A stretch of DNA of 64,000 nucleotides from Mycobacterium numidiamassiliense (GTDB lineage Bacteria > Actinomycetota > Actinomycetes > Mycobacteriales > Mycobacteriaceae): NCBI RefSeq assembly GCF_900157365.1, contig NZ_FUEZ01000004.1, positions 3,440,966 to 3,504,965 of the forward strand. The letters run 5' to 3'. A program made the translations under genes and the position numbers. This document shows positions 16,492 to 25,134 of the stretch, piece by piece. Each line of letters begins with the position of its first letter. Within the stretch, counting starts at the first letter, position 1. Below the pieces are notes generated by a model, which was not told the DNA's origin, searched no databases, and was given only the letters and a program-made list of their open reading frames with translations.

Positions 16492-16998
16492 TCAGGCAGC
16501 CAGCAAGCGCTCGAAGAATTCGCGGTAGTGCATGAGCGCTACGCGAAGGTCTTCGGTGGATGCCTGTTCGCCGCGGGCCCACTGTTCCTCGAGACGTGAG
16601 CGTGCATTGGCGAACCCGGTCGTGAGTTGGTCGACCAAATCGGAGACGAGGACATCTGCCTTCTGCACGCACTCGCTGGGATCATCGACAAAAGCTGCCT
16701 GGACCGCAGCCCATCGCGAACGCAATTCCGCTAGCTCTTCATCGCCGAATAGCAGGTCCTCGGTTGATGATTCGTGTGCTGCGTCCGAATGTTTCGCGGG
16801 TACAGCCGGTACCTGATCCGTCGGTGCTGATACTTCGGCAACGCTCGAAGGATCCGCCGGGGCGGGCGGCGTCGGGCTTTGGTCCTGCTCCTGCCGGAAG
16901 GTCGGCTCCACGTCTTCGCTCACCGGTGGTGGCGCCGCGTCCCCCGTTTGGGCCTCGTCCTGCGAACCGGTCAGAGTTGGGTGATCGTGTGTTGTCAT
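16492..16998 (-). CDS. Hypothetical protein, disordered N-terminus plus conserved C-terminal helical domain
   Basis: A 168-residue acidic protein. Residues 1-75 are Pro/Glu/Ser-rich and look disordered. Residues 80-168 form a helical domain with 'LRSRWAAVQAAFVDDPSECVQKADVLVSDLV' and a closing 'LRVALMHYREFFERLL'. The same two motifs occur in the upstream gene product ('RWSQVQTGFVDNPTTAVGLADRLITEV' and 'AFVHYRALFDTLL'), so the two are paralogous domains. Its ATG overlaps the upstream stop by 4 bp. There is no signal peptide or membrane segment. Function not recognised; it may form a hetero-oligomer with its neighbour. Confidence 0.75.
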   Translation of the reverse strand: MTTHDHPTLTGSQDEAQTGDAAPPPVSEDVEPTFRQEQDQSPTPPAPADPSSVAEVSAPTDQVPAVPAKHSDAAHESSTEDLLFGDEELAELRSRWAAVQAAFVDDPSECVQKADVLVSDLVDQLTTGFANARSRLEEQWARGEQASTEDLRVALMHYREFFERLLAA

Positions 16999-17570
16999 GC
17001 GCTTGCCTCCTGTGACGCGTTGTCGTCTGTTGTTTTTTCCAGCAGCGTGTCGAACAGCGCGCGGTAGTGCACGAATGCCTCCCGTTGCTGCTCGGTGCTG
17101 ACATCACCGTCCTGCTGCGCCAGATGAATCCGATGCGCGGTGCGGTAGTTCTCGACAATCTGCGGATGGTCTACCGAGATATCGGCAGCTCGCTGATCGA
17201 AATCGTCGACGGGATAACCCCGTTCGCGCATCACCTCGGTTATCAAACGATCGGCGAGGCCGACGGCAGTTGTCGGATTGTCGACGAAGCCGGTCTGCAC
17301 CTGGCTCCAGCGGGCGGTGAAGTCCGCCAAGGACGCTCGCGACAGCGGAACAATCTCGAGTTCTTCTCGCTTGCGTTCTCGGGCGGAAAGTTCCTTCTCG
17401 GCCGCCTTTTGGCCTCCGGCCTCGGAGACCAGCCGTTCGTACTCGCGGCCATAGTGCTGCTTCATTCGCGCTGTTTTCCTGCGACTGCCGAGCAAGCGTG
17501 CCGCGATGACTAACGCGGCGACCACGATAACGACGATGGCGGCGGCGAAAATCCATTCCCAGACGGGCAT
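16995..17570 (-). CDS. Membrane-anchored hypothetical protein, paralogous to downstream neighbour
   Basis: A 191-residue protein with one N-terminal membrane helix (about residues 5-27, WIFAAAIVVIVVAALVIAARLL), a basic stop-transfer stretch (GSRRKTARMK) and a long charged helix (residues 30-75) likely to form a coiled coil. The C-terminal domain has 'RWSQVQTGFVDNP...ADRLI' and 'HYRALFDTLLEK', shared with the next gene. It is the middle gene of a three-gene unit with the 51-residue DUF6131-like protein. The topology suggests a short lumenal end and a cytoplasmic domain. Function unknown. Confidence 0.78.
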   Translation of the reverse strand: MPVWEWIFAAAIVVIVVAALVIAARLLGSRRKTARMKQHYGREYERLVSEAGGQKAAEKELSARERKREELEIVPLSRASLADFTARWSQVQTGFVDNPTTAVGLADRLITEVMRERGYPVDDFDQRAADISVDHPQIVENYRTAHRIHLAQQDGDVSTEQQREAFVHYRALFDTLLEKTTDDNASQEASA

Positions 17571-17655
17571 TTCATGCTCCTCTCGTACTCATGTCGAATA
17601 ACCCGGGCGGTCCCGAGCCAAACGTCAAACGGGCGGCGCCTGGCTGACGGGTCAT

Positions 17656-17811
17656 TCAGAAGTAGTGCCGACGGCCGCCGATCGCACGCCCGGTGCTGCC
17701 CAGGACTGCCAGGATTGCGCCGATGACGAGCAGGATGATCCCCAGGGTCCACAAGATTGAGATCTTGAGGAGAAATCCTGCGATGAGTAAGACGATGCCG
17801 AGAATGATCAT
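17656..17811 (-). CDS. DUF6131-like 51-residue membrane protein
   Basis: A 51-residue hydrophobic protein (begins MIILGIVLLIAGFLLK, ends GRAIGGRRHYF) with two membrane helices separated by 'KISILWT' and a basic, aromatic C-terminal tail. This matches the small DUF6131 family typical of mycobacteria. GAAGG lies seven bases before the ATG at 17811; an upstream in-frame ATG at 17826 lacks a site. It is first in the minus-strand unit that includes the two paralogous proteins and is divergent from the LuxR regulator across the CCCTWAGGGGGGTA repeats. Small proteins of this type are often stress-induced, but that is not shown here. Confidence 0.75.
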   Translation of the reverse strand: MIILGIVLLIAGFLLKISILWTLGIILLVIGAILAVLGSTGRAIGGRRHYF

Positions 17812-17884
17812 GGTGCGACCTTCCATTGCGTAATGACTGGTTGATGGTCGAGTCGGTTGACCCGACGCTGATCTCAGTCGACCA

Positions 17885-17921
17885 CCCCTAAGGGGGGTAG
17901 CAATACACCCTTAGGGGGGTA
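17885..17921. promoter_or_regulatory. Two direct repeats CCCTWAGGGGGGTA, 22-bp period, upstream of LuxR gene
   Basis: CCCTAAGGGGGGTA begins at 17886 and CCCTTAGGGGGGTA at 17908, exactly 22 bp apart (about two helical turns). Each contains a CCCTWAGGG dyad. They lie 12 bp before the regulator's ATG and within the divergent promoter. NarL-type dimers bind such phased sites, so autoregulation and control of the 17811 unit are plausible. They also cover the expected promoter or ribosome-binding region. Confidence 0.55.
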
Positions 17922-17932
17922 ATGTCCCCGTC

Positions 17933-18607
17933 ATGCCGCCCGAGTCGACTACTAGCGCACCGATCACCATTGCGCTCGTCGACGACTACGACGTTGTCGT
18001 AAAAGGCGTGGCCAACATGCTGGACCCGTACCGCGACCGTGTCCTGGTGGCAGAACTCGACTCCACCATGCCCGTCGAAGACGCCGTCGATATCGTTTTG
18101 TACGACTCTTTCGCCCAACCCGAGTCCGATCACGAAGAGATCGGAGTCCTGGTCGCCAATCCCCGCGCACGTCGAGTTGTGGTCTACACCTGGAACTTTC
18201 ACTCCGATCTAGTGGAAAGTGCACGTCGGCACGGAGCGCAGGGATATCTGTCGAAGACCCTGCCTGCACGCGAGCTGGTCGCGGCTTTGGAGGCGGTGCA
18301 TGCCGGCGAGGTGGTCATCAGTGATGTGGCGGCGCGGGCACGCAGCGCGCCCGGGCTGGACTGGCCCGGGCGCGGCGAAGGGCTCAGCGACCGCGAGGCG
18401 GAGATTCTGGCATTGATCACCCAAGGCAAGAGCAACGCGGACATCGCACGACTGACCTATCTGAGTCCCAACACTGTGAAGTCCTACATCCGCACGATTT
18501 ATCGCAAACTCGGCGTGGGCAGCCGCACCCAGGCCGTGCTGTGGGGCGTGAATCACGGATTCACCCCCGACCATCACCGCATCGAACACTGGCGCGGCGG
18601 CCCGTGA
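17933..18607 (+). CDS. NarL/LuxR-family response regulator
   Basis: A 224-residue two-domain regulator. The receiver domain (about 10-130) has the acidic pair Asp17-Asp18, a phospho-acceptor Asp58 in 'IVLYDSFAQ', Thr in 'VVYTWN' and Lys in 'GYLSKTLPA', so phosphorylation is possible. The LuxR HTH (about 150-212) has 'LSDREAEILALITQGKSNADIARLTYLSPNTVKSYIRTIYRKLGV'. No histidine kinase is adjacent, so it is an orphan here. The stop overlaps the lipoprotein start (GTGA). The phased repeats just upstream are the likely binding sites. Confidence 0.9.
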   Translation: MPPESTTSAPITIALVDDYDVVVKGVANMLDPYRDRVLVAELDSTMPVEDAVDIVLYDSFAQPESDHEEIGVLVANPRARRVVVYTWNFHSDLVESARRHGAQGYLSKTLPARELVAALEAVHAGEVVISDVAARARSAPGLDWPGRGEGLSDREAEILALITQGKSNADIARLTYLSPNTVKSYIRTIYRKLGVGSRTQAVLWGVNHGFTPDHHRIEHWRGGP

Positions 18608-19194
18608 CACACCGCCGTGCCGTCAAGGCGTCGACGTCCGCTCTTAGTGCCCGGCTCGCCGGTGCCATCCTGCTGGGAGCCGCGGCCTGTGGCTGCCACG
18701 CAACTCAACACGCAGGCTTGGCCACCTCGGCGACGCCGGCGCCACCGCCGCCACCGCGGGCGGCGACCATCCAGCCGCTTCCGGTACGGCCGGTGTTGAA
18801 ATCGCAGCCGACGATGCCCGACAAGTGCCCCGCCATGAATCCGACTGCCCCGACCCCGTCGGCCAACGGCTTGCTCCCCTGCGCCCTCGCCCGGGCCACC
18901 CTCTACACGCTCGGTCCTGAGAGCATGCAGCTCGCGCTGACACATGTGGACCCGCCGAGGCTGCTGACGTCGGACTTCTATGAAGTGAATCTGAGGATGA
19001 ACCCGACGTCGGCGACCGCGTGGGCGTCGTTCACCGCAGCACATCTGCACGCCCACATCGCCTTCATCCGCGACGATCTCGTCTTGGAGGCGCCGATCAT
19101 CGAAGAACTGGTCACCTCGGGGCAGGTCGCACTGACCACGCAGACCGCACCGGCCGCGGATCAGCTGGCCCAGCTGGCCGGCCGCCCCACATGA
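18604..19194 (+). CDS. Putative lipoprotein with a SecD P1-head-like domain
   Basis: A 196-residue protein with an N-terminal signal (basic VTHRRAVK, hydrophobic LAGAILLGAAA) and a lipobox-like site ending at Cys29 (Cys31 is an alternative). A Pro-rich linker follows (40-65). The C-terminal half resembles the SecDF periplasmic P1 head: 'FYEVNLRMNPTSATAWASFT', 'IAFIRDDLVLEAPIIEELVTSGQVALT', then 'AADQLAQLAG', corresponding to the conserved lAiVLDg-vlsAP-I--I-gG pattern. No membrane transport domain is present, so it is a free-standing head on a lipid anchor. GTG start overlaps the regulator stop; ATGA overlap with the next gene. Confidence 0.7.
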   Translation: MTHRRAVKASTSALSARLAGAILLGAAACGCHATQHAGLATSATPAPPPPPRAATIQPLPVRPVLKSQPTMPDKCPAMNPTAPTPSANGLLPCALARATLYTLGPESMQLALTHVDPPRLLTSDFYEVNLRMNPTSATAWASFTAAHLHAHIAFIRDDLVLEAPIIEELVTSGQVALTTQTAPAADQLAQLAGRPT

Positions 19195-20009
19195 ATCAGC
19201 TCGCGATCGGTTTTCTCAACGGATTCGGTCTTCCGCCATCCGATTTCGTCGATCTCACGGCGGATCTTGGTTGCCGCTATATGTCGATTGTTGTGCGGGG
19301 AGGGCCACTGCTTCCGCTCGGCTACCCGCTCTATTCGCTGAAGGACGATCCCACCCTGAGACGAGATCTGCTCGCCGCCATGGGTCACCGCGGCGTGGCG
19401 ATCTCGCTGGGCGACGGGTTCCTGGTGCTACCGGAGACCGAAATCAGGTCATTCCGTGGGGATCTCGAGGTCCTGGCCGAACTCGGCGTGCCGCGGATCA
19501 ACGTCGTCAGCCTGGACCCCGATCTCAACCGCACTTTCGACCAGTTGGCCGCGCTGACAGAGCTGGCCGCACAATTCGGCATGGAAACCGACGTCGAACC
19601 GGTGCCGGGCCTGACGGTCGGCGACCTGCCCACCGCGCTGGCCGCTCGCGACCACGTTGGACGGCCCGACTTCCGGCTGCTGATCGACACCATGCACCTG
19701 GTGCGGTCTGGCGCCACCGCGGCCGACCTGGCCGCCGTCAACCCCGAGCACATCGGCTACGCCCAACTCAACGACACGACGCTGCAACCACGCCTCGATA
19801 ACTACATGGAGGAAGCCATGTTTGAGCGGATGGTCCCCGGCGAAGGCGAACTGCCGCTCGGCGACCTCCTGGCGGTGCTTGCGCCCGACATTGTGCTCGA
19901 AATCGAAGTGCCGAGGCGATCATTGGCGCTGGCCGGCGTGAGTCCGATCGACCGGATGCGGCCCTGTGTCCGGGCCGCTCGACATTTGTTATCCGAACGT
20001 GGGCAATGA
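19191..20009 (+). CDS. Sugar phosphate isomerase/epimerase-like TIM-barrel protein
   Basis: A 272-residue AP-endonuclease-2/xylose-isomerase-like barrel. Metal-ligand positions are recognisable: Glu in 'METDVEPVPGL', Asp and His in 'LLIDTMHLVRSG', 'IGYAQLNDT', and Glu in 'LEIEVPRRS'. The start at 19191 overlaps the lipoprotein stop (ATGA), making a three-gene unit with the LuxR regulator. The substrate is unknown; family members act on sugars, inositols or hydroxypyruvate. A link with the envelope-type genes is only positional. Confidence 0.8.
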   Translation: MNQLAIGFLNGFGLPPSDFVDLTADLGCRYMSIVVRGGPLLPLGYPLYSLKDDPTLRRDLLAAMGHRGVAISLGDGFLVLPETEIRSFRGDLEVLAELGVPRINVVSLDPDLNRTFDQLAALTELAAQFGMETDVEPVPGLTVGDLPTALAARDHVGRPDFRLLIDTMHLVRSGATAADLAAVNPEHIGYAQLNDTTLQPRLDNYMEEAMFERMVPGEGELPLGDLLAVLAPDIVLEIEVPRRSLALAGVSPIDRMRPCVRAARHLLSERGQ

Positions 20010-20012
20010 CTT

Positions 20013-21011
20013 TCAGCTCGGTTCGCGAAGCGGAAGTCCAGCTTTGCGATAGATCTCGTCGATAACGGTCATATTGACGACCGCGTCTTGCGGGGTTGTC
20101 GGGAATGGTTGACAGCGCAGCACCGCCGCGGCGAACGCGTCCAGCTGGTAGGCATATGACGCACGGCGGGGAAAGTGTTCGACGCGATTGTCGTTGCCCG
20201 TTCGAACCGAGAGCCGGTGAAAAAGACTGGGCACCGCGGGGTTGAGCACATGCAGCTCGCCCTGGTCGCCGATGACCTTGGCGCTGATGTCCAGCAGGCG
20301 CCGCGACCACATCGAGCAGTGGATCCGGCCGGTGTGTCCGGCGGCAAATCGGAACTCTGCCGTCATCGCGCGGTCGACCCGGGGGTCGCGCAATCTTGCC
20401 TGCGCCGAAACGACTTCCGGCGTCGAACCACCGTACGTGCGGAGCATGTGCACCGTATAGCACCCGGCGTCCATCGTCGCTCCGCCGGCGAGCGCATAGT
20501 TGTAACGGATATCGGAAAACCTCGGCAGCGGGAAGCACAGCGTGGCCTCCACCCGCCGCAGCGTGCCCAGCTCCCCCGACGCGATGATCTGCTCGATCCG
20601 CAGCGTCAACGGGTGGTAGCGGTAGTGGAAGGCCTCCATCACCACCCGGTCGGACTTCGCGGCCAGTTCGGCGATCTCGCGCGCCTCGGCGGCGTTGGCA
20701 GTGAACGGCTTTTCGCACAGCACGTGCTTGCCCGCCTCGAGCGCGGCGCGGGTCCACTTGCCGTGCAAGCCGTTTGGCAGCGGGTTGTAGATCGCGTCGA
20801 CATCCGGGTCGGCGACCAGCTTCTCGTAGTCGTCGTGTACCCGGGCGATGTGGTGTTTGGCGGCGAAAGCTTGGGCACGCGAGGCATCGCGCGCGGCCAC
20901 CGCGGCGACGACCACGTCGGCGTTGTCCTTCGCGGGGTTGACCAGCGCTGTGGGTGCGATGCGGGCCGCACCCAGAATCCCGATCCGCAGCGGAGTTCCA
21001 TGTCCAGACAC
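20013..21011 (-). CDS. Gfo/Idh/MocA family NAD(P)-dependent oxidoreductase
   Basis: A 332-residue dehydrogenase. The N-terminal Rossmann domain begins 'LRIGILGAARIAP', and the family signature is 'AGKHVLCEKPFTANAAEA' with the catalytic Lys in EKP. 'MEAFHYRYHPL' is the substrate-domain helix usual in dihydrodiol or sugar dehydrogenase members, followed by 'DAGCYTVHMLR'. The GTG at 21011 is chosen because the Rossmann strand follows closely; an ATG at 21038 would add nine residues. Neither has a strong ribosome site. Convergent with the TIM-barrel gene, 3 bp apart. Confidence 0.88.
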   Translation of the reverse strand: MSGHGTPLRIGILGAARIAPTALVNPAKDNADVVVAAVAARDASRAQAFAAKHHIARVHDDYEKLVADPDVDAIYNPLPNGLHGKWTRAALEAGKHVLCEKPFTANAAEAREIAELAAKSDRVVMEAFHYRYHPLTLRIEQIIASGELGTLRRVEATLCFPLPRFSDIRYNYALAGGATMDAGCYTVHMLRTYGGSTPEVVSAQARLRDPRVDRAMTAEFRFAAGHTGRIHCSMWSRRLLDISAKVIGDQGELHVLNPAVPSLFHRLSVRTGNDNRVEHFPRRASYAYQLDAFAAAVLRCQPFPTTPQDAVVNMTVIDEIYRKAGLPLREPS

Positions 21012-21064
21012 GGACCCGACGCTAGCACTCGGTCTCATCCGGCACAGGCGTCGCGGCGGGCGGG

Positions 21065-22288
21065 CTACAAGCCGGGTCCGCGGCGGGCGAAAGCGGGCGC
21101 TCGCTCTGGGCGCACCCCGACGCCGATGAAGTAGGCGGGCAGGAACGACAACCACGGCAACCGCTCCATGAGGCCGAGGAGGGCCGCCGGCGGGGTCGGG
21201 TCCTCGCCGCGCAGCAACCGACCGAGCAGCATCCGCTGCAGCAGTCGCTGTACCCCCTGAGTCACCGCGGTGGGAAACAACCGTCGGCGACGTACCGCCG
21301 CGAGATCGCGATCCGTGACCCGGTGCCGCAGCAGGGGCTCGGCCAAAATCGTTGCGGCCGCGACGGCATCCTGCACCGCCATGTTGATGCCGACGCCACC
21401 CAGCGGCGACATGGCGTGCGCCGCGTCGCCGATGCACAGCAGGCCGTCGACATGCCAGCGCCGCACTCGATCGACCCGCACATCGAGGTGCTTGATGTCG
21501 TCCATCGATTCGAGGCTGTCGACCGAATCGGCATCGGGCAGCAGGCCGCTGATGTCGTGCCGGAACGCCTCGATGCCCCGCGCCCGCAGCTGGGCGTCGG
21601 TGCCCTTGGCCCCGATGTACGCGATCTGGTCATAGCCTTCGCGTGGTATCACGACGAGGGCCTTACCCGGCGCGGTCCGCGGCAGGAACGAGAATTCCGC
21701 GGCACCTTCGCGCGGCAAGCGGAACCACCACACGTCGTAGTTGACCGGGTATTCGCGTGTGTCGAGGCCGGCGGCGCGACGCGCGACCGACCAGCGGCCG
21801 TCGCACGCCACCGTCAGCTCCGCGCGCAGCTCGCCCGGCCCGTCAGGTCCCTGGTAGCGCACCCCGGTGACCCGTCCGCCGTCGCGCAGTAGTCCGGTCG
21901 CCTCCGTGTTCATCCGCAACGTGAAGCTCGGCTCCGTCTGGGCGGCCTCGGCGAGCAGATTCAGCAGGTCCCACTGCGGCACCATCGCGACGAACGGATG
22001 CGGTTGGCGGAGTCGCCCGAAGTCGACGTAGGTCACCGAGCGGCCGCCGGCCTCGAATTTCGCGGTGCGCACCTCGCTGTGCGGCATCGCCGCGAAGCGC
22101 TCCCACAGGCCGAGCTCGTCGAGAAGCCGCAGAGTTGTGGGATGCACCGTGTCCCCGCGAAAGTCGCGCAGGAAGTCACCGTGCTTTTCCAGCAGGGTGA
22201 CGTCCACTCCCGCCCGAGCCAGCAGCAGCCCGAGGACCATTCCGGCCGGGCCGCCACCGATGATGGCGCACGTGGTCTTCGCGGCCAT
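21065..22288 (-). CDS. FAD-dependent aromatic-type monooxygenase (PHBH fold)
   Basis: A 407-residue flavoprotein monooxygenase. The FAD Rossmann motif is 'AIIGGGPAGMVLGLLLARAGVDVTLLE', the 'DG' motif is 'VACDGRWS', and the second FAD motif is 'LLCIGDAAHAMSPLGGVGINMAVQDA'. These are the three marks of the single-component hydroxylase class. The ATG overlaps the sulfatase stop (TGATG), so the two are co-translated. Substrate unknown; a lipophilic C-terminal segment (LPWLSFLPAYFIGVG) is present. Confidence 0.88.
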   Translation of the reverse strand: MAAKTTCAIIGGGPAGMVLGLLLARAGVDVTLLEKHGDFLRDFRGDTVHPTTLRLLDELGLWERFAAMPHSEVRTAKFEAGGRSVTYVDFGRLRQPHPFVAMVPQWDLLNLLAEAAQTEPSFTLRMNTEATGLLRDGGRVTGVRYQGPDGPGELRAELTVACDGRWSVARRAAGLDTREYPVNYDVWWFRLPREGAAEFSFLPRTAPGKALVVIPREGYDQIAYIGAKGTDAQLRARGIEAFRHDISGLLPDADSVDSLESMDDIKHLDVRVDRVRRWHVDGLLCIGDAAHAMSPLGGVGINMAVQDAVAAATILAEPLLRHRVTDRDLAAVRRRRLFPTAVTQGVQRLLQRMLLGRLLRGEDPTPPAALLGLMERLPWLSFLPAYFIGVGVRPERAPAFARRGPGL

Positions 22289-23907
22289 CAGTCGTCGGGA
22301 ACGGTTTCGAGGTCGATCTCGAAAACCGAGAGCGGGTCGAGGATCACGCCGGTCTCTTGCACGTAGCGATCCCACAACGCAAGCAGCTCGGCCAGTTTGT
22401 CGGGTCGCGCGGCGGCCAGATCTTCGATCTCGCCGGGGTCCGCGGACAGGTCGTACAGCTGCCAGTCGCCCGTGCCGTGTGGCTCAGGCAGGTGCAGCGC
22501 CTTCCAGTCGCCCTGACGAATAGCGCGGCGCCCGAACAACTCCCAGCCGGTGCCGGTGTCGGCGTCGTGCACGGCCTCGGTGGCGCCCGACAGGTAGCTC
22601 ACCAGTGAGCGGCCCCGCATGGGTTCCACCTCGCGACCCCGGTACGACGTGCCGGGATGGGGCACGCCGGCGAGTTCCAGCACGGTCGGCGCAATGTCCA
22701 TGACGGTCGCGAACGCCGTGCCGATCTCACCCTGCCGCGCGAAGCCCGGCCAGGTGACGAACCCGACCACCCGGATGCCGCCCTCGGTGGTGAACGCCTT
22801 GTGCAGGCGCGACGGCGCGGTGGCAGCCTGGGCCCAGCGGGGGCCGTACCAGATGAAAGACGTGCCGTTGCCGAGGTTGTCGAGGCTGTTGTCGCAGTGC
22901 TCCTCGACCAGCTTGAGGATCCGCGGGCCGAGCAGCGGCATCGCCTCGACGATCGCGCCCTCCGCGCCGTTGTCGGACATGAAGATGACGACCGTATTGT
23001 CGAGCTCCCCCGTCTCGGTCAGGTAGTCGACGACCCGGCCGATATTCCAGTCCATCCGGTCGACCATGCCGGCGTAGACCTCCATGGTGCGCGTCGAGAT
23101 CGCGCGCTCGTCATCCGTCATGTCGGCCCACTCAGGCGCACCGTCGGCCACGACGGGGTGTGGCGTGACGTCCTCGGGGCACAGTCCGAGCCGCTTGAGC
23201 GCGGCCAGGCGCTCCTCGCGCAACGCGTCCGGGCCGGCGTCGTAGCGACCGCGATAGCCGGCGGTGGATTCGCCGGGGGCCTGCAGCGGCCAGTGTGGCG
23301 CCTGGAACGGCAGATAGGCGAAGAACGGCCGCTCGTCGTCCTCGGGGCGTTCGCTGAAGTAACGCAGCAGGGTGTCGGTGTAGTAGTCCGACGAGTAGAA
23401 GTCCTCGCCGACGGTGACGAATTGGTCGTCCTCGGTGTAAAGCGTCCGCACCGGGGAGAAACCGCCGCCCGGGCCGCCGTAATGGTTGGCGCCGGCCGGC
23501 AGGAGTGCGAACGAACGCTCGAACCCGCGGGCCCACGGCGACCTGTCGATCGTGTCGCCCAGGTGCCATTTGCCCGACATCAGGGTCAGGTAGCCGGCGT
23601 CGCGCAGCAGCTCGGACAGCGCGACCACCCGATCGTTCAGATAGCCCTCGTAGCCCGGGGCTCCCTGGAACGCCCCCGGGCCCGCGGCCTCCAGCATCGT
23701 GCCGATGCCGGCGATGTGGTGATCGGTTCCCGTCAGCAGCATCGACCGTGTCGGAGAGCAGGCCGGTGCCGAATGAAAGTCGGTCAACCGGACCCCCGCG
23801 TAGGCGAGCCGGTCGAGGTTGGGGGTGTTGATTTCGCCGCCGAACGAGCCGATGTCGGAAAAACCGAGATCGTCCGCGACGATCACCAAGAAGTTGGGCC
23901 GCGTCAC
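22288..23907 (-). CDS. Type I sulfatase (formylglycine-dependent)
   Basis: A 539-residue sulfatase. The N-terminus 'NFLVIVADDLGFSDIG' gives the Asp pair that binds calcium. The modification motif is 'ACSPTRSMLLTG' with Cys50, the residue converted to formylglycine. 'SGKWHLG' and 'VIFMSDNGAEG' give the other active-site Lys/His and Asp/Asn. The GTG at 23907 with an upstream AGGA is chosen because the first strand follows at once; an ATG at 23991 would lie within the opposite promoter region. No sulfatase-modifying enzyme is in the window. It is co-translated with the monooxygenase gene. Confidence 0.92.
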   Translation of the reverse strand: MTRPNFLVIVADDLGFSDIGSFGGEINTPNLDRLAYAGVRLTDFHSAPACSPTRSMLLTGTDHHIAGIGTMLEAAGPGAFQGAPGYEGYLNDRVVALSELLRDAGYLTLMSGKWHLGDTIDRSPWARGFERSFALLPAGANHYGGPGGGFSPVRTLYTEDDQFVTVGEDFYSSDYYTDTLLRYFSERPEDDERPFFAYLPFQAPHWPLQAPGESTAGYRGRYDAGPDALREERLAALKRLGLCPEDVTPHPVVADGAPEWADMTDDERAISTRTMEVYAGMVDRMDWNIGRVVDYLTETGELDNTVVIFMSDNGAEGAIVEAMPLLGPRILKLVEEHCDNSLDNLGNGTSFIWYGPRWAQAATAPSRLHKAFTTEGGIRVVGFVTWPGFARQGEIGTAFATVMDIAPTVLELAGVPHPGTSYRGREVEPMRGRSLVSYLSGATEAVHDADTGTGWELFGRRAIRQGDWKALHLPEPHGTGDWQLYDLSADPGEIEDLAAARPDKLAELLALWDRYVQETGVILDPLSVFEIDLETVPDD

Positions 23908-23995
23908 GGTGAAGCATCCTGTCAGGTCTGGCCGCCGAATGGAATGCTTGTACGCGGCGCTACCTCGCGTCGGGAAAGGGACGAAGGGCACACAG

Positions 23996-25015
23996 ATGTT
24001 GACTCAGTTCGGGATGTCCATTCCCCTGATCGCGGCCCCGATGTCGGGCGGACCGACCACGCCGGCCATGGTGTCGGCGGCGACTCAGGCCGGCGGCCTG
24101 GGCCTGCTCGCGGCGGGCTACAAAACCGTGGAAGCGATCGAAGCCGAGATCAAAACTGTTCGTGCGGCCGGAATTCCGTTCGGCGTCAACGTTTTTGCCC
24201 CGAATCCGTTGCCGGTCGACCCCAATGACTACCATGCTTACGCCGCGATTATCCAGCGAGAGGCCGATCAGTTCGGCCTGACCTTGCCGCCGGAACCGAT
24301 CGAAGACACCGACAAGTTCGACGAGAAGATCGCGCTGTTGGTCGATGACCCGGTGCCGATGGTGTCGTTCACCTTCGGCATTCCCCCGGGCACCGTCATC
24401 GCCGCGCTTCGGCAGGCGGGCAGCGTGGTCGTGCAGACGGTGACCACCGCCGAGGAGGCGGCGCAGGCACGCGATGCCGGGGTCGACATGCTCGCGGTGC
24501 AGGCCGCGGTGGCCGGCGGGCATTCCGGCACGCTCACGCCGCGGCGACCGCTGACACCGGTCCCCCTCGTCGATCTCGTCGAGCAGATTGTCGCCACGGT
24601 GGGACTGCCGGTGCTGGCCGCGGGCGGGCTCGCCACCCCCGGCGCGGTAGCCGACGTGATGCGTGCGGGCGCCGCCGCGGCGGTCGTCGGGACCGTTCTG
24701 CTGCGTGCCACCGAGAGCGGCGCGTCGGCCACGCACCAGGCCGCGCTGACCAATCCGGCCCGCACCGAGACGGTGTTGACCCACGCCTTCACCGGGCGCC
24801 CGGCGCGCGGCCTGCGCAACGCCTTCATCGACGCCCACGAGGCCGAGGCGCCGCTGGGCTATCCGGCCCTGCACTATCTCACCACTTCGCTGCGTAAAGC
24901 AGCGGCGGCCGCGGGCAAGCCCGACTACGTGCACCTCTGGGCGGGCACCGGGTATCGGCATGCCACCGCCGAAGCGACGTCAGACATCTTGGGGCGGCTG
25001 GCTTCTGACTTGTGA
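23996..25015 (+). CDS. Nitronate monooxygenase / 2-nitropropane dioxygenase-like FMN protein
   Basis: A 339-residue TIM-barrel flavoprotein. It begins 'LIAAPMSGGPTTPAMVSAATQAGGLGLLAAGY'. FMN-phosphate binding is marked by 'VLAAGGLATPGAVADVMRAGAAAAVVGTVLL', and the active-site His lies in 'AVAGGHSG'. ATG at 23996 with GAAGGG upstream. It is divergent from the sulfatase unit with an 88-bp gap. Members oxidise propionate-3-nitronate or act as enoyl reductase-like flavoproteins; the physiological substrate is not evident. Confidence 0.88.
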   Translation: MLTQFGMSIPLIAAPMSGGPTTPAMVSAATQAGGLGLLAAGYKTVEAIEAEIKTVRAAGIPFGVNVFAPNPLPVDPNDYHAYAAIIQREADQFGLTLPPEPIEDTDKFDEKIALLVDDPVPMVSFTFGIPPGTVIAALRQAGSVVVQTVTTAEEAAQARDAGVDMLAVQAAVAGGHSGTLTPRRPLTPVPLVDLVEQIVATVGLPVLAAGGLATPGAVADVMRAGAAAAVVGTVLLRATESGASATHQAALTNPARTETVLTHAFTGRPARGLRNAFIDAHEAEAPLGYPALHYLTTSLRKAAAAAGKPDYVHLWAGTGYRHATAEATSDILGRLASDL

Positions 25016-25134
25016 TCCCGAGTGCCGCCGTGTGGCAATTCATGGACTGGGCGCTATCGCCGACCCCGTCCACTCACCACGCATCTCGGATTGCCGCGGC
25101 CGCGGGCCCCGCCGAATGTCCATGCCCGTAGTTT

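Noticed and set aside
22657..24228. A 523-codon plus-strand frame over the sulfatase
   Set aside because: Antisense shadow of a gene with all sulfatase active-site motifs; no recognisable domain.
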